A stretch of 64,000 nucleotides of DNA from Paenibacillus pinisoli (GTDB taxonomy: Bacteria; Bacillota; Bacilli; Paenibacillales; Paenibacillaceae). A program made the position numbers and the translations under genes. Shown here piece after piece: positions 17,623-26,473 of the stretch. The stretch lies in assembly GCF_003605435.1 (NCBI RefSeq), contig NZ_QXQB01000003.1, positions 1 through 64,000 of the forward strand, read 5' to 3'. Within the stretch, counting starts at the first letter, position 1, and each line of letters opens with the position of its first letter. The notes under the pieces are model-generated. The model was not told the origin of the DNA, did not search any database, and was given only the letters and a program-made list of their open reading frames with translations.

Positions 17623-18990
17623 TTATACCGCGTTGACGACAATCTCCTCATCCTCATTGCGATTGAACGCCTCGCGGTCGAACTCGCCTTCGGAATTGGC
17701 TACGAGCAGCGACGTAACCGTGGTGCCTGTAGCGTTAACCGCCGTACGGCCCATATCGATCAGCGCCTCAACGCCCGCTACAATCGCGATACCTTCAAGC
17801 GGCAAGCCCAGCGCAGTCAATACGACCGTCGTCGAGATGACAGCCGGTCCCGGCACGCCGGCAACGCCAATGGAGGAGATAATGCTGACCAGCACCAGAA
17901 TAATGTAATCCGTCAGTGACAGCGTAATGCCGAACAGCTGCGCGGAGAATACAGCGACGATGGCCGGCCATACGCCGCCGCAGCCGTTGAAGTTGACCGA
18001 CGCGCCCAGCGGAGCGACGAAGCTCGCGATTCGCGGGGAGACGTGCAGACGCTTCGTAATCACTTCCAGGTTAATCGGCAGCGTAGCGTAGCTGCTGCGT
18101 GTCGAGAATGCTACCGTGATCATCGGATAGATCTTGCGGAAGAACTTCAGCGGATTCACGCGGGCTACCAGCCATACAAGACCGCCGAAGATCAGGACGA
18201 AATGAATAATAAGCGCTGCATAGGAAGATACGATCACACTGCCAAGCTCCGTCAGCGTCTCCCAGCCATAACGGGCCGTCATGCCTGCGATGAGGGCGAA
18301 TACGCCGTATGGTGTAAGACGAATGACGAACTTGACGACCTGATGCAGGATTTGCGTCAGCGAATGAATGAGATCGCGGACTGGCTTTACGGTCTCTTCG
18401 TTTTTGGAGCCTACTTTAATAATGGCGATCGCAATGAAGATGGCGAAGATCAGGACAGGCACAACCTTGCCCTGCGCCGCTTCATTAATCGGATTGGACG
18501 GCACCAGATCCAGAATAACCTGCGAGAAAGTTGGAATTTCCCGCGCGGCAAAATCAGCCGGGATGTCCAGATGAAGCCCTTTGCCCGGATTGAAGGCAAG
18601 CGCGACCAGAAGGCCGATTATCGAAGCGATTCCCGTCGTGCCAAGGAACCAAGCGAAGGTCTTAAAGCCGATTTTCCTCAAGTAGTCGAGGCTCTTCAGC
18701 GAAGCGATACTGTTCAGCACCAAGACGAAAACAAGCGGAATAACGAGCATTTTGATCAGATTGACATAGATGCTGCCGAAGGTAGTAATGCCTTTGATCT
18801 CGAATGAATCCAGACTTTGGAATACAATGCCTGCCACGACGCCAAGCCCCAGCGCGATCAATACCCGGGTGCCGAACCCGACCCGCTTCCGTGCGAGGAA
18901 AAATAATAGCGCAAATACAAATACAGAGACGGCGAAGCTGTACCAATTCGTTTGGATGGCTAGTAACAAGTTGTTATCTATTTGATCCAT
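17623..18990 (-). CDS. dicarboxylate/amino acid:cation symporter (DAACS family)
   Basis: 455 residues with about eight membrane helices and the two re-entrant hairpins of the glutamate/dicarboxylate transporter fold. Hairpin 1 carries a serine-rich AFSTRSSYATLPIN motif; the conserved VIPLVF and FNGCGGVWPA segments are present. It imports amino acids or dicarboxylates with Na+ or H+. The HP1 motif and length resemble TcyP-type L-cystine carriers, but I cannot fix the substrate. ATG 18990 is preceded by AGGAGGG. It is monocistronic with its own terminator. Confidence 0.9.
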   Translation of the reverse strand: MDQIDNNLLLAIQTNWYSFAVSVFVFALLFFLARKRVGFGTRVLIALGLGVVAGIVFQSLDSFEIKGITTFGSIYVNLIKMLVIPLVFVLVLNSIASLKSLDYLRKIGFKTFAWFLGTTGIASIIGLLVALAFNPGKGLHLDIPADFAAREIPTFSQVILDLVPSNPINEAAQGKVVPVLIFAIFIAIAIIKVGSKNEETVKPVRDLIHSLTQILHQVVKFVIRLTPYGVFALIAGMTARYGWETLTELGSVIVSSYAALIIHFVLIFGGLVWLVARVNPLKFFRKIYPMITVAFSTRSSYATLPINLEVITKRLHVSPRIASFVAPLGASVNFNGCGGVWPAIVAVFSAQLFGITLSLTDYIILVLVSIISSIGVAGVPGPAVISTTVVLTALGLPLEGIAIVAGVEALIDMGRTAVNATGTTVTSLLVANSEGEFDREAFNRNEDEEIVVNAV

Positions 18991-19160
18991 CTCAGTAAAC
19001 CCTCCTAATCCTATAATTTTTATCGGAATATCGTATTCAATTTACAAACAATAAATGACATTGTCAATTGCTTTTACAAAAATAAATTTCATGGAATGTT
19101 ATGGAAATTGTTGTTTTTCTTTAATTCCGACAAAAACTATAGGAAAAATTAAAATAATCG

Positions 19161-19189
19161 TTGACAACGGGTTCCTGCCGCCTTACACT
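19161..19189 (+). promoter_or_regulatory. promoter of the secreted-protein / SLH operon leader
   Basis: Perfect TTGACA (19161-19166), 17-bp spacer, TACACT (19184-19189). Transcription would start near 19196, about 240 nt before the first coding start. Confidence 0.6.
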
Positions 19190-19195
19190 AAAGCC

Positions 19196-19311
19196 AGATA
19201 CAGTAGGGTCAGCCACTTTTATATGGACTGCGAACGATCAAATTAATCGACTGGATAACCAGAGATTCAATGGGAGCGAAGATTTATGCTCTTGTTGGAT
19301 CTTCTTTTTTT
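19196..19311 (+). ncRNA. structured leader ending in an early terminator
   Basis: About 115 nt between the promoter and the T-run at 19105+200 (19305-19311). It contains small hairpins CGAT/ATCG (about 19229-19243), CTGG-ATAA-CCAG (about 19245-19256) and a terminator-like stem GAAGAT / ATCTTC (19278-19304) followed by seven T. A competing GAGC / GCTC pairing (19274-19291) would disrupt the terminator. I recognise no known riboswitch class. It could be an attenuator or a short independent RNA. Confidence 0.4.
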
Positions 19312-19437
19312 GTCCGAATTCATGATAAAGGAGGGTCCTCGGCGGACTGTATCCCTCTCGTACAGCAACAGGCAAGCTTTAACTACAACAATGCTCCCTA
19401 ATGAAGGAGCCATCCGAGAAAGGAAGGTCTATCCATT

Positions 19438-20244
19438 ATGAAAAAAACAAAGGTAAACAAGCTGTCCATTACACTGCTCGCATCTGTCGCCGCGTTCACC
19501 GTGCTTACGTATGCAGCCGTATCCGCCAATAAGGCTCAAGTGGAGTCTTCTAATAATGATCCGCTCACGCAAGAGGCAGCCGCAGTTATCGAGCCAGCAG
19601 CTCCAGCTGTTATAGAAACGGCGGCTCCAGCGAACGAACCTGCTCCAGCGGCTGAAGCTGAGACGGCTGCAAGCGAAGCTGCCGCTGAACCGGCAGCAGG
19701 GTCTGAGGAGAATACGGCTGAAGCGGACGTCCAGCTTGCCGTTGATACGCCTGCGGCTGCTCCTGCTGCAGCACCTGCCGCCAAGACAGCTGCTGAAGCG
19801 CCAAAGCAAGATTCGGCCAACGGTGCAGTGAAGACAGCCGCTTCAGCTCCGGCTGCGAATGACAACAAGGCGGGAGCAGACACGGCCCAGGCCGCGCCTC
19901 AGCCATCGGCAGCGCCGCAGAAGGAAGCTCCTGCCGCAACCGCTCCTGCCAAAGAAAGCAAGCCAGCTGCATCGGCTGAGCCGAAAGCGGCGCCTGCGCC
20001 GGCTGCTGTGGAATCCAGCCCGAGCAAATCCATTAGCTTCGTCAATAATTCCAACTCCTCCAAGCCCGTAGCGGTGGCAAAGCCTGAGCCTGCCAAGACG
20101 AATACGGCATCGGAATCGGCGTCATCCGGCTCTTCCGGAGGCTCTTCTTCGGGCTCGGCGCCTTCGAAGCCGACGCCTGCCCCTTCCGTTCCTGCGCCAG
20201 CGCCATCTACAGGCGGCGACAGCAGCTCGGAAGAAGAATGCTAA
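19438..20244 (+). CDS. secreted Ala/Pro-rich low-complexity protein with one C-terminal cysteine
   Basis: 268 residues. A signal peptide covers about 1-30 (KK..KLSITLLASVAAFTVLTYA), and the rest is a disordered-looking Ala/Pro/Glu/Lys/Ser region like wall-spanning linkers. There is no recognisable domain. The only cysteine of the protein is its last residue, after EEE. GGAAGG lies upstream of the ATG. It is followed 30 bp later by the SLH/thioredoxin-like gene, so the two are probably co-expressed. The function is unknown; see the finding on the paired single cysteines. Confidence 0.7.
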   Translation: MKKTKVNKLSITLLASVAAFTVLTYAAVSANKAQVESSNNDPLTQEAAAVIEPAAPAVIETAAPANEPAPAAEAETAASEAAAEPAAGSEENTAEADVQLAVDTPAAAPAAAPAAKTAAEAPKQDSANGAVKTAASAPAANDNKAGADTAQAAPQPSAAPQKEAPAATAPAKESKPAASAEPKAAPAPAAVESSPSKSISFVNNSNSSKPVAVAKPEPAKTNTASESASSGSSGGSSSGSAPSKPTPAPSVPAPAPSTGGDSSSEEEC

Positions 20245-20274
20245 TCACTTTATAATCAGAGGAGGAATGCAACT

Positions 20275-23199
20275 ATGCAAAAGCGCAGCTTTAAAACAAT
20301 CCTGACGCTGCTGCTTGCGCTTACTCTGGTGCTGCCGGCGGTCTCCGCCGGCACTGCCAGCGCTGCAGGCAACGCTCCAGCGAAAGCGGCCAAGTACGGC
20401 ACTTACAACTCTTATTTCTCCGATTCCTACAGCGAGCTGGCTGGCAAAGCGAACGTATTCGAGACGCTCACCTACCACCAGCTATGGGATCTGTTCAATT
20501 CGAACGGCACATATGTCGTGCTGTTCGGAGGCGCATGGGATGAGCATACGCAAGCTGTCATCGGCTACATCAATGACGTAGCGAAGGATTACGGCGTTAG
20601 AGCCATTTACAACTTTGATACTAGACTCGACGGGGAGACAGCTTCCGCCGATATCGCGGACAGCAGCAGCCCAGATACATACCGCAAGCGTTATGTGGAG
20701 CTGGTGAACCAGCATCTGACGAATTTGGAGCTTGAGGGCGCGGATAAAATCTCCTATTCGGTCGGCTCCCAAGCCGGCGAGGCTGACCGCATCGAGTCCC
20801 CTTACCTGTTCGTCTACAACCGGACGAACGACGGCGGAGCAGCTCCGATCGTCTCGGATTTGCAGGAGCTGCTGACAGCGGAAGACTTCCTGACTGACGG
20901 CAAGATCGACTCCGCCAAGGTGGAGGCTTACAAAGCAAAGGTGCGCGAGGTATTCGAGCCGATCTCCAAGGAAACGGACGGCAAGAAGACAGCCTCCCAT
21001 TCCCTGATTGATAACGAAAGCTATTTCAGATCCACTTACAGCACCGCTGCCGGCCGCACGGTCTTCACAGGCAGCCGCGTCGTGTTCCAGGCTGTTACCT
21101 ACGATGAGCTGAAGAAGCTGCAAGAGAGCTCCGGCGATTACGCCATCCTGTATGGCGGTCCATGGTGCCCGAACACGCAGCCGGTCATCGATCTGATCAA
21201 CCAATGGGCAATTGATGAAGGCATTCAGACAGTCTACACTTGGGATACAAGACTGGACAACGGCTTTGATCCGGTAACAAAAGAGTTCAAGAGCGCCGAG
21301 CTTCATGTGCGCGACGTGAATCATCCCAATGCCCGTATTTACGTCGACCTGGTCAATCAATATTTGCCGAACATTACGACGGCGAACAGCAAGCATGCCA
21401 ACGGCAATCCGGCTTCACCGCCAGAAACGCCTAACGGCAACTATTTGATCTGGTACGGAGACGCTGGCAGCAGAGTATATGCGAAGCGCCTGCAGGTTCC
21501 TTATGTGTTCACCTACAATAAGGACAATGTGGACGCGACTGGCGCTGCTGCTCCAATCTACGGCCATGTCGAGCTCATGTACACATGGGCCAACATTGAA
21601 GAAGGCCATACAAGCGGCAACCGCGACCGGTTCAAAAAAGCGCTGAGCCTGCTGTCCAGCAGACAAGAAACGGTGCCGACCGGCCTGACCACAGTCAATG
21701 CTTCTTCATCCAGCGCCAGAAACGGCCAAATTACAGGCGTATCCGCAGCGCTGGAATACAAAGCCAACAGCTCTGACACTTATCTGCCGGCAGCAGGCAC
21801 TGCTATTACAGGCCTGGCGGCTGGAACGTACCAAGTCCGCTATAAGGCAAAAACAGGCTATAACGCAGGCGCTACTGACCCTGTTGAAAATTATTATGAA
21901 GCAGGACAATCCGTTGATGTCATTGTAGGAGTAAGTTCCGGCTCACCTTCTCCAGGAGGCGGCGATCCGGGGCCTTCCACACCATCTCCGGAGCCGACGA
22001 CAACACCTGAGCCTTCCGGCAGCAACGGCAAGCCTGTTGCCGTGACGCTCCCTGCAGCCAAGGATGCAACCTCGGGTATTACGGTAGCTGTCGTCAGCGA
22101 AGAGGAAGCCGCGAAGCTGATTGAAGCTGCGAAGCAAGATGCGGCGGCAGGCAAGCCGACAGCCGTGGAGCTGAACGTGAAAGCCGACTCCGCTGAAGGC
22201 ACGACGCAAGTAACGCTGACGCGCGAAGACTACAGCAAGCTGATTGCCGGCTCCAATGTAGAGCTGAAGGTAAATGCAGGCTTCGCCTCCATTGTCCTTG
22301 ATTCCGCTGCGTTGACAGCTATCGGACAGTCGAAGGATTCAGGAGACATCAGCTTTATTATCGCGAAGTCCTCGCTTACAGAGGAAGGCAAGGAAGTGCT
22401 GGGCGACAGACCGGTCTACGACCTGAGCGTATTCGCCGGCGAAACCTCCGTATCGGAATTCGGCGGAAGCAAAGTGCTGGTCAGCATCCCTTACCGCCTG
22501 CAAGCCGGCGAGGATGCGCATGCCATTATCGTCTACCATGTAACGGATGAAGGCGAGCTGCATACGGTGCGCGGCCAATATTCCGCTGCTGCGGGTGCCG
22601 TTGAATTTGCGACGACCCACTTCTCGCAATACATTATCGGCTACAACAAAGTGGAATTCTCCGATGTGCCAGCGGGCGCATGGTACAGCAATGCGGTTAC
22701 CTTCCTCGCTGCAAGAGATATTACGAACGGCTCCGGCAACGGCGAATACAACCCTGGAGCGGCCATTACAAGAGGACAATTCATCGTCCTGCTGCTGAAG
22801 GCGTACGGAATTGAAGCGGATGCTGCGGGAGCAGCCAACTTCTCCGACGCAGGCAGCACCTATTACACCGGCTACCTGGCTGCCGCGAAGCGTCTGGGCA
22901 TTACGACAGGCACAGGCGACAATCAGTTCAAGCCGAACGCTCCCATCACGCGCCAGGATCTGTTCACGCTGCTGCATCGCGCGCTTGAAGTTCTGAAGGA
23001 AGTTCCGGCCAAGGAGTCGAATGCTTCCACGGCGGACTTCAGCGACGCCGGTCAAATCGCAGCATACGCGAAGCAAGCATTCGAGGCGCTCGTAGCTGGC
23101 GGAGTCGTATCCGGCAGCGACGGCCAGCTCGCTCCTGGAGCGAATTCCACTAGAGCGCAAGTTGCTCAGGTGCTCTACAACCTGCTCTCTGCCAACTAA
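20275..23199 (+). CDS. S-layer-homology protein with two thioredoxin-like domains
   Basis: 974 residues: signal peptide (1-31), two tandem thioredoxin-fold-like domains (about 45-210 and 255-450), a Gly/Pro/Ser/Thr linker (about 565-600), a beta-rich domain (about 600-790) and three SLH motifs (about 795-974) that anchor to the cell wall. Domain 1 has GGAWDEHTQ (85-93) where thioredoxins carry the active site; domain 2 has GGPWCPNTQ, with Cys298 the only cysteine of the protein. Both domains share a later DTRLD motif and a Pro-Tyr pair at the expected cis-Pro position. GGAGG precedes the ATG. Surface redox or structural role; inference. Confidence 0.82.
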   Translation: MQKRSFKTILTLLLALTLVLPAVSAGTASAAGNAPAKAAKYGTYNSYFSDSYSELAGKANVFETLTYHQLWDLFNSNGTYVVLFGGAWDEHTQAVIGYINDVAKDYGVRAIYNFDTRLDGETASADIADSSSPDTYRKRYVELVNQHLTNLELEGADKISYSVGSQAGEADRIESPYLFVYNRTNDGGAAPIVSDLQELLTAEDFLTDGKIDSAKVEAYKAKVREVFEPISKETDGKKTASHSLIDNESYFRSTYSTAAGRTVFTGSRVVFQAVTYDELKKLQESSGDYAILYGGPWCPNTQPVIDLINQWAIDEGIQTVYTWDTRLDNGFDPVTKEFKSAELHVRDVNHPNARIYVDLVNQYLPNITTANSKHANGNPASPPETPNGNYLIWYGDAGSRVYAKRLQVPYVFTYNKDNVDATGAAAPIYGHVELMYTWANIEEGHTSGNRDRFKKALSLLSSRQETVPTGLTTVNASSSSARNGQITGVSAALEYKANSSDTYLPAAGTAITGLAAGTYQVRYKAKTGYNAGATDPVENYYEAGQSVDVIVGVSSGSPSPGGGDPGPSTPSPEPTTTPEPSGSNGKPVAVTLPAAKDATSGITVAVVSEEEAAKLIEAAKQDAAAGKPTAVELNVKADSAEGTTQVTLTREDYSKLIAGSNVELKVNAGFASIVLDSAALTAIGQSKDSGDISFIIAKSSLTEEGKEVLGDRPVYDLSVFAGETSVSEFGGSKVLVSIPYRLQAGEDAHAIIVYHVTDEGELHTVRGQYSAAAGAVEFATTHFSQYIIGYNKVEFSDVPAGAWYSNAVTFLAARDITNGSGNGEYNPGAAITRGQFIVLLLKAYGIEADAAGAANFSDAGSTYYTGYLAAAKRLGITTGTGDNQFKPNAPITRQDLFTLLHRALEVLKEVPAKESNASTADFSDAGQIAAYAKQAFEALVAGGVVSGSDGQLAPGANSTRAQVAQVLYNLLSAN

Positions 23200-23263
23200 T
23201 CTCTTCTATATAATATAGAAGGTTCCCGGCAGTACGAGTGAGCAGCTATAACAAGACATCCGC

Positions 23264-23293
23264 AACAGGCAGCCCCAGGCTGCCTGTTGTTTT
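23264..23293 (+). terminator. terminator after SLH gene
   Basis: An 11-bp perfect stem AACAGGCAGCC / GGCTGCCTGTT with a CCA loop, followed by GTTTTCG. Confidence 0.85.
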
Positions 23294-23423
23294 CGTATAT
23301 TTAGCGCTTTAATGGAACAAATCTCCGCAAGTGTACAGAAAACGCTTGCCAATTTCAGTCGAAATCTGTAGAATCATCAAAGGAATTTGTCGAATTTCAT
23401 TAAAATTTCAAGGAGAATGATCT

Positions 23424-24722
23424 ATGAGTAAAACGATCGGCGTCCATGAGAGGCCGCCAGCCGTCCCGAGCCTTCTGCTCAGTCTGCAGCATCTGTTCGC
23501 GATGTTCGGCTCGACGGTACTCGTACCCAACATTTTTGAAATTGATCCCGCCATCTGTTTGCTGATGAACGGTATCGGCACCCTGCTGTACATTCTCGTT
23601 ACCAAAGGCAAGATCCCGGCGTATCTGGGCTCCAGCTTCGCGTTCCTCGGCCCTGGCGGCGCGATTATTTTCAGCCAAGCGGCAGGCGGCGGCTATGCGG
23701 CAGCGCTTGGCGGGTTTATCGCAGCTGGCGTAATCTTTACAGTATTAGCTTTCATCATTCAAGTGGCCGGTACAAAATGGCTGGACGTAGTTTTCCCTCC
23801 TGCAGCTATGGGCGCGATCGTTGCCATTATCGGTCTGGAGCTTGTGCCGGTCGCAGCGAAAATGGCCGGGTATATCCCTGGCGACAAGGACGATCCTGCA
23901 ACTTGGGTGATGAACCCCACTATCGTCATCATATCGACTGCCACACTGGCTGTCACCGTTCTCGGATCGGTGCTGTTCCGCGGTTTTATGAGAATCATTC
24001 CGATTCTGTTCGGTATCATTTTCGGTTATGTGCTGGCTTACTTCATGAAAGAGACGAACTTCGACGGCGTTGCCGACGCTTCCTTCATCTCCAGCCCAAC
24101 CTTCACCTTCCCTGAGTTCCACTGGTCGGCCATTATCGCGATCGCTCCGGTTGCGCTGGTTGTTATCGCCGAGCATATCGGCCACTTGATCGTAACGGGC
24201 AATATTGTCGGCAAGGACCTGAACAAAGATCCTGGTCTGCACCGCTCGATGCTCGGCAACGGCATCTCCACGATCCTGTCCGGCTTTGTAGGCTCGACGC
24301 CGAATACGACTTACGGCGAGAATATCGGCGTACTGGCGATTACGAGAGTATACTCTACGTTCGTCATCGGCGGCGCTGCGGTCATCGCAATTATCCTGTC
24401 GTTCTCCGGCAAGTTCTCCGCCCTTGTATCCGGCATCCCTACGCCGGTAATGGGCGGCGTATCGCTGCTGCTGTTCGGCGTTATTGCCGCTTCCGGCCTG
24501 CGGATGCTGGTGGAATCGAAGGTCGACTACAGCAAGCCGACCAACCTGTTCCTGACCACAGTTGTGCTGGTGATCGGCCTTAGCGGCGTGAAGCTAACAC
24601 TCGGCGAAGTATCGTTCAGCGGCATGTCGCTTGCGACAATCGTAGCTATTGTGCTAAGCCTTCTCTTCAAGCTATTCGAAGTGCTTCGCATGACGAACGA
24701 CGACGACGCAGCTGCTCATTAA
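23424..24722 (+). CDS. uraA: uracil permease (NCS2 / UraA family)
   Basis: 432 residues, about 12-14 membrane helices. Family motifs are clear: the QHLFAMFGSTVLVP N-terminal helix, IAEHIGHL with the substrate-binding Glu in helix 8, and GSTPNTTYGENIGV in helix 10, which is the uracil-permease form of the NCS2 signature. It imports uracil with protons. AAGGAGA precedes the ATG. The gene stands alone between terminators; I see no PyrR-type attenuator in the 130 bp upstream, so its regulation is not evident. Xanthine is a less likely substrate given the motif. Confidence 0.9.
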   Translation: MSKTIGVHERPPAVPSLLLSLQHLFAMFGSTVLVPNIFEIDPAICLLMNGIGTLLYILVTKGKIPAYLGSSFAFLGPGGAIIFSQAAGGGYAAALGGFIAAGVIFTVLAFIIQVAGTKWLDVVFPPAAMGAIVAIIGLELVPVAAKMAGYIPGDKDDPATWVMNPTIVIISTATLAVTVLGSVLFRGFMRIIPILFGIIFGYVLAYFMKETNFDGVADASFISSPTFTFPEFHWSAIIAIAPVALVVIAEHIGHLIVTGNIVGKDLNKDPGLHRSMLGNGISTILSGFVGSTPNTTYGENIGVLAITRVYSTFVIGGAAVIAIILSFSGKFSALVSGIPTPVMGGVSLLLFGVIAASGLRMLVESKVDYSKPTNLFLTTVVLVIGLSGVKLTLGEVSFSGMSLATIVAIVLSLLFKLFEVLRMTNDDDAAAH

Positions 24723-24735
24723 TCGGACAAGCTGT

Positions 24736-24779
24736 CCTGCCTGCAGACCTTCGGGTTTGCTGGCAGGGCTTTTTTTTTA
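24736..24779 (+). terminator. terminator after uracil permease gene
   Basis: Stem CCTGCC..GC / GC..GGCAGG followed by nine T residues. Confidence 0.85.
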
Positions 24780-24875
24780 TCGAAACGAACGGGATTCGGC
24801 AATCGTATGTTATAGAACAGGCAGAGAAGCGAACCACACAAAATTACGATTTCTGTTAAGGAGGAATGACATACA

Positions 24876-25079
24876 ATGTCCGCTTTCGGAATCTTAGGCC
24901 TACTAATGCTGCTCATTATGTTCATGCTGTTTCTTCTGAATATCGCCACCAGCGTATGGGCTTATCGCGATGCCAAGCGGATGGGCAAAAGCAATGAATA
25001 CGCTCTGCTCGTTCTTATCGGCACAATCGTGTTCCCCGTAGTGGGCTTCATTATTTATTTGATAATCCGCAGGGACTGA
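24876..25079 (+). CDS. small two-helix membrane protein
   Basis: 67 residues: helix about 5-27, a short basic loop with WAYRDAKRMGKS, helix about 43-63, and an Arg-Arg-Asp end. The layout resembles the PLDc_N/PspC-like small membrane proteins of Bacillota (hydrophobic, AYRDA/KRG loop), whose function is unknown. The ATG is preceded by AAGGAGG at a good distance, which makes translation likely. No clear terminator follows; it is monocistronic. Confidence 0.75.
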   Translation: MSAFGILGLLMLLIMFMLFLLNIATSVWAYRDAKRMGKSNEYALLVLIGTIVFPVVGFIIYLIIRRD

Positions 25080-25307
25080 TTTGATCTGAGCTGATCTGAT
25101 CTGATCCGCTCTATTCTCCTGCCGCCGCATCTCTGCACGAAACTCCAATCTAAACCGTTCCTCCTATGACCGCTGTCCATGGAGGACTCTTATTCGCGCC
25201 ATGCTCCTTCCCCGCCGCGCATCATTTCACAATCTTGCTTTTCCATCTTATACACCGTACATTCGTTCCGTCTTTCCGCTATACTAAGAGCAGAAGGAGT
25301 GAAGCGG

Positions 25308-25931
25308 ATGGCGATTCAACGCAATGATCGGTTAATGAATAGACAGGCAGGCCTTGTGCACCCAAGAAGGCTTGGCATCATATCTGAGGAGCAGTGGACG
25401 GCGATTTGCGGGAATGACGGCTCCTATGACGGGCGCTTCTATTATGCGGTACGGACGACAGGCATCTATTGCAGGCCGTCCTGCAAGTCAAGACCTCCGA
25501 AGCGGAGCAATGCGGAGGTTTTCGCCACTTCGGCGGACGCCGTCTCTGCCGGCTATCGGCCGTGCAAGCGCTGCAAGCCTGCCGGTGAACGGCTCCCTGA
25601 CGAGGAATGGTCAGCGCAGATTGCCGCCTATGTGGACCATCACTATATGGAGGAGCTTGATCTGGCGACGCTTAGCGAGATTTGCCATGGCAGTCCCTAT
25701 CATCTGCACCGCACCTTCAAGAGAACAACGGGCATGACGCCGCTTGCTTATATTCAGCAAATTCGGATGCAGCATGCCGCGCGGCTGCTGGAGGAGACGG
25801 ACAGCCCCGTATCCCGCGTCGGCGAGCTGGTCGGCATTCGCAATACACCTTACTTTATTACGTTGTTCAAGAAAACAAACGGATGCACTCCTGCCGTCTT
25901 CAGGCAGCGGCATCAGATCGGAGGGTTTTGA
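25308..25931 (+). CDS. adaA: Ada-type methylphosphotriester sensor and AraC activator
   Basis: 207 residues: an Ada zinc domain with Cys55, Cys59, Cys86 and Cys89 (TGIYCRPSC and CKRC), in which Cys55 is the expected methyl acceptor from DNA phosphotriesters, then an AraC-type double helix-turn-helix (about 105-200). Once methylated it activates the adaptive response to alkylation. ATG 25308 is chosen for GAAGGAG 6 nt upstream; the frame is open to 25179 but has no ribosome site there. It is followed 2 bp later by adaB, as in the B. subtilis adaA-adaB operon. Confidence 0.93.
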   Translation: MAIQRNDRLMNRQAGLVHPRRLGIISEEQWTAICGNDGSYDGRFYYAVRTTGIYCRPSCKSRPPKRSNAEVFATSADAVSAGYRPCKRCKPAGERLPDEEWSAQIAAYVDHHYMEELDLATLSEICHGSPYHLHRTFKRTTGMTPLAYIQQIRMQHAARLLEETDSPVSRVGELVGIRNTPYFITLFKKTNGCTPAVFRQRHQIGGF

Positions 25932-25933
25932 GG

Positions 25934-26473
25934 ATGGCATCACTGACTAAAGCTCGTGAAAGAACGATATATGGAGCGCTGCTGGAGCATGGCGGCTGGA
26001 CATTGCCGATTGGGGCTACCGCGGACGGACTTTGCTGCGTTGGAGCAATCGGAGAATCACTTGAGGACTTGATCCAGCGCGAATCATCCCGCTTTAAGCC
26101 GTCTCAGTGGGTACGGGATGATAGCAGGCTGAACCTGTATATGGATCAGCTTAAGCAATATTGGGACGGTGAGCGCACCTCGTTTTCCTTTCCGCGCGAT
26201 GTAACGGGAACGCCCTTCCAGCAGGCTGTATGGGAAGCGCTGCTCGCCATTCCTTACGGGGCTACCGTCTCCTATTCGGATATCGCGCAAGCTATCGGCA
26301 AGCCAAAGGCGGTTCGCGCCGTCGGCACCGCAATCGGGTCGAATCCTGCATTGATCACGATTCCCTGCCACCGTGTCATCGGCAAGAATGGAGCTCTCGC
26401 AGGTTACAGAGGCGGACTCGCGATGAAAACAAAACTGCTGGAGCTTGAGCATGCGAACAGAGCTTCAATATAG
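25934..26473 (+). CDS. adaB: O6-methylguanine-DNA methyltransferase
   Basis: 179 residues. The C-terminal domain carries the suicide active site IPCHRVIG with acceptor Cys145, the recognition-helix region PYGATVSYSDIA and the RAVGTAIGSNP stretch. It removes methyl groups from O6-methylguanine by irreversible transfer to Cys145. The start is ATG 25934, 2 bp after the adaA stop, with GGAGGG (25920-25925) inside the adaA end, so the genes are translationally linked. It overlaps the next gene by 23 bp. Confidence 0.93.
   Translation: MASLTKARERTIYGALLEHGGWTLPIGATADGLCCVGAIGESLEDLIQRESSRFKPSQWVRDDSRLNLYMDQLKQYWDGERTSFSFPRDVTGTPFQQAVWEALLAIPYGATVSYSDIAQAIGKPKAVRAVGTAIGSNPALITIPCHRVIGKNGALAGYRGGLAMKTKLLELEHANRASI

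Noticed and set aside
25076..25112. Short CTGATCTGAT repeat
   Set aside because: It is a small run of GATCT-type repeats without structure or gene context, likely chance.
25179..25307. N-terminal extension of AdaA
   Set aside because: The frame is open, but the family start and ribosome binding site are at 25308.
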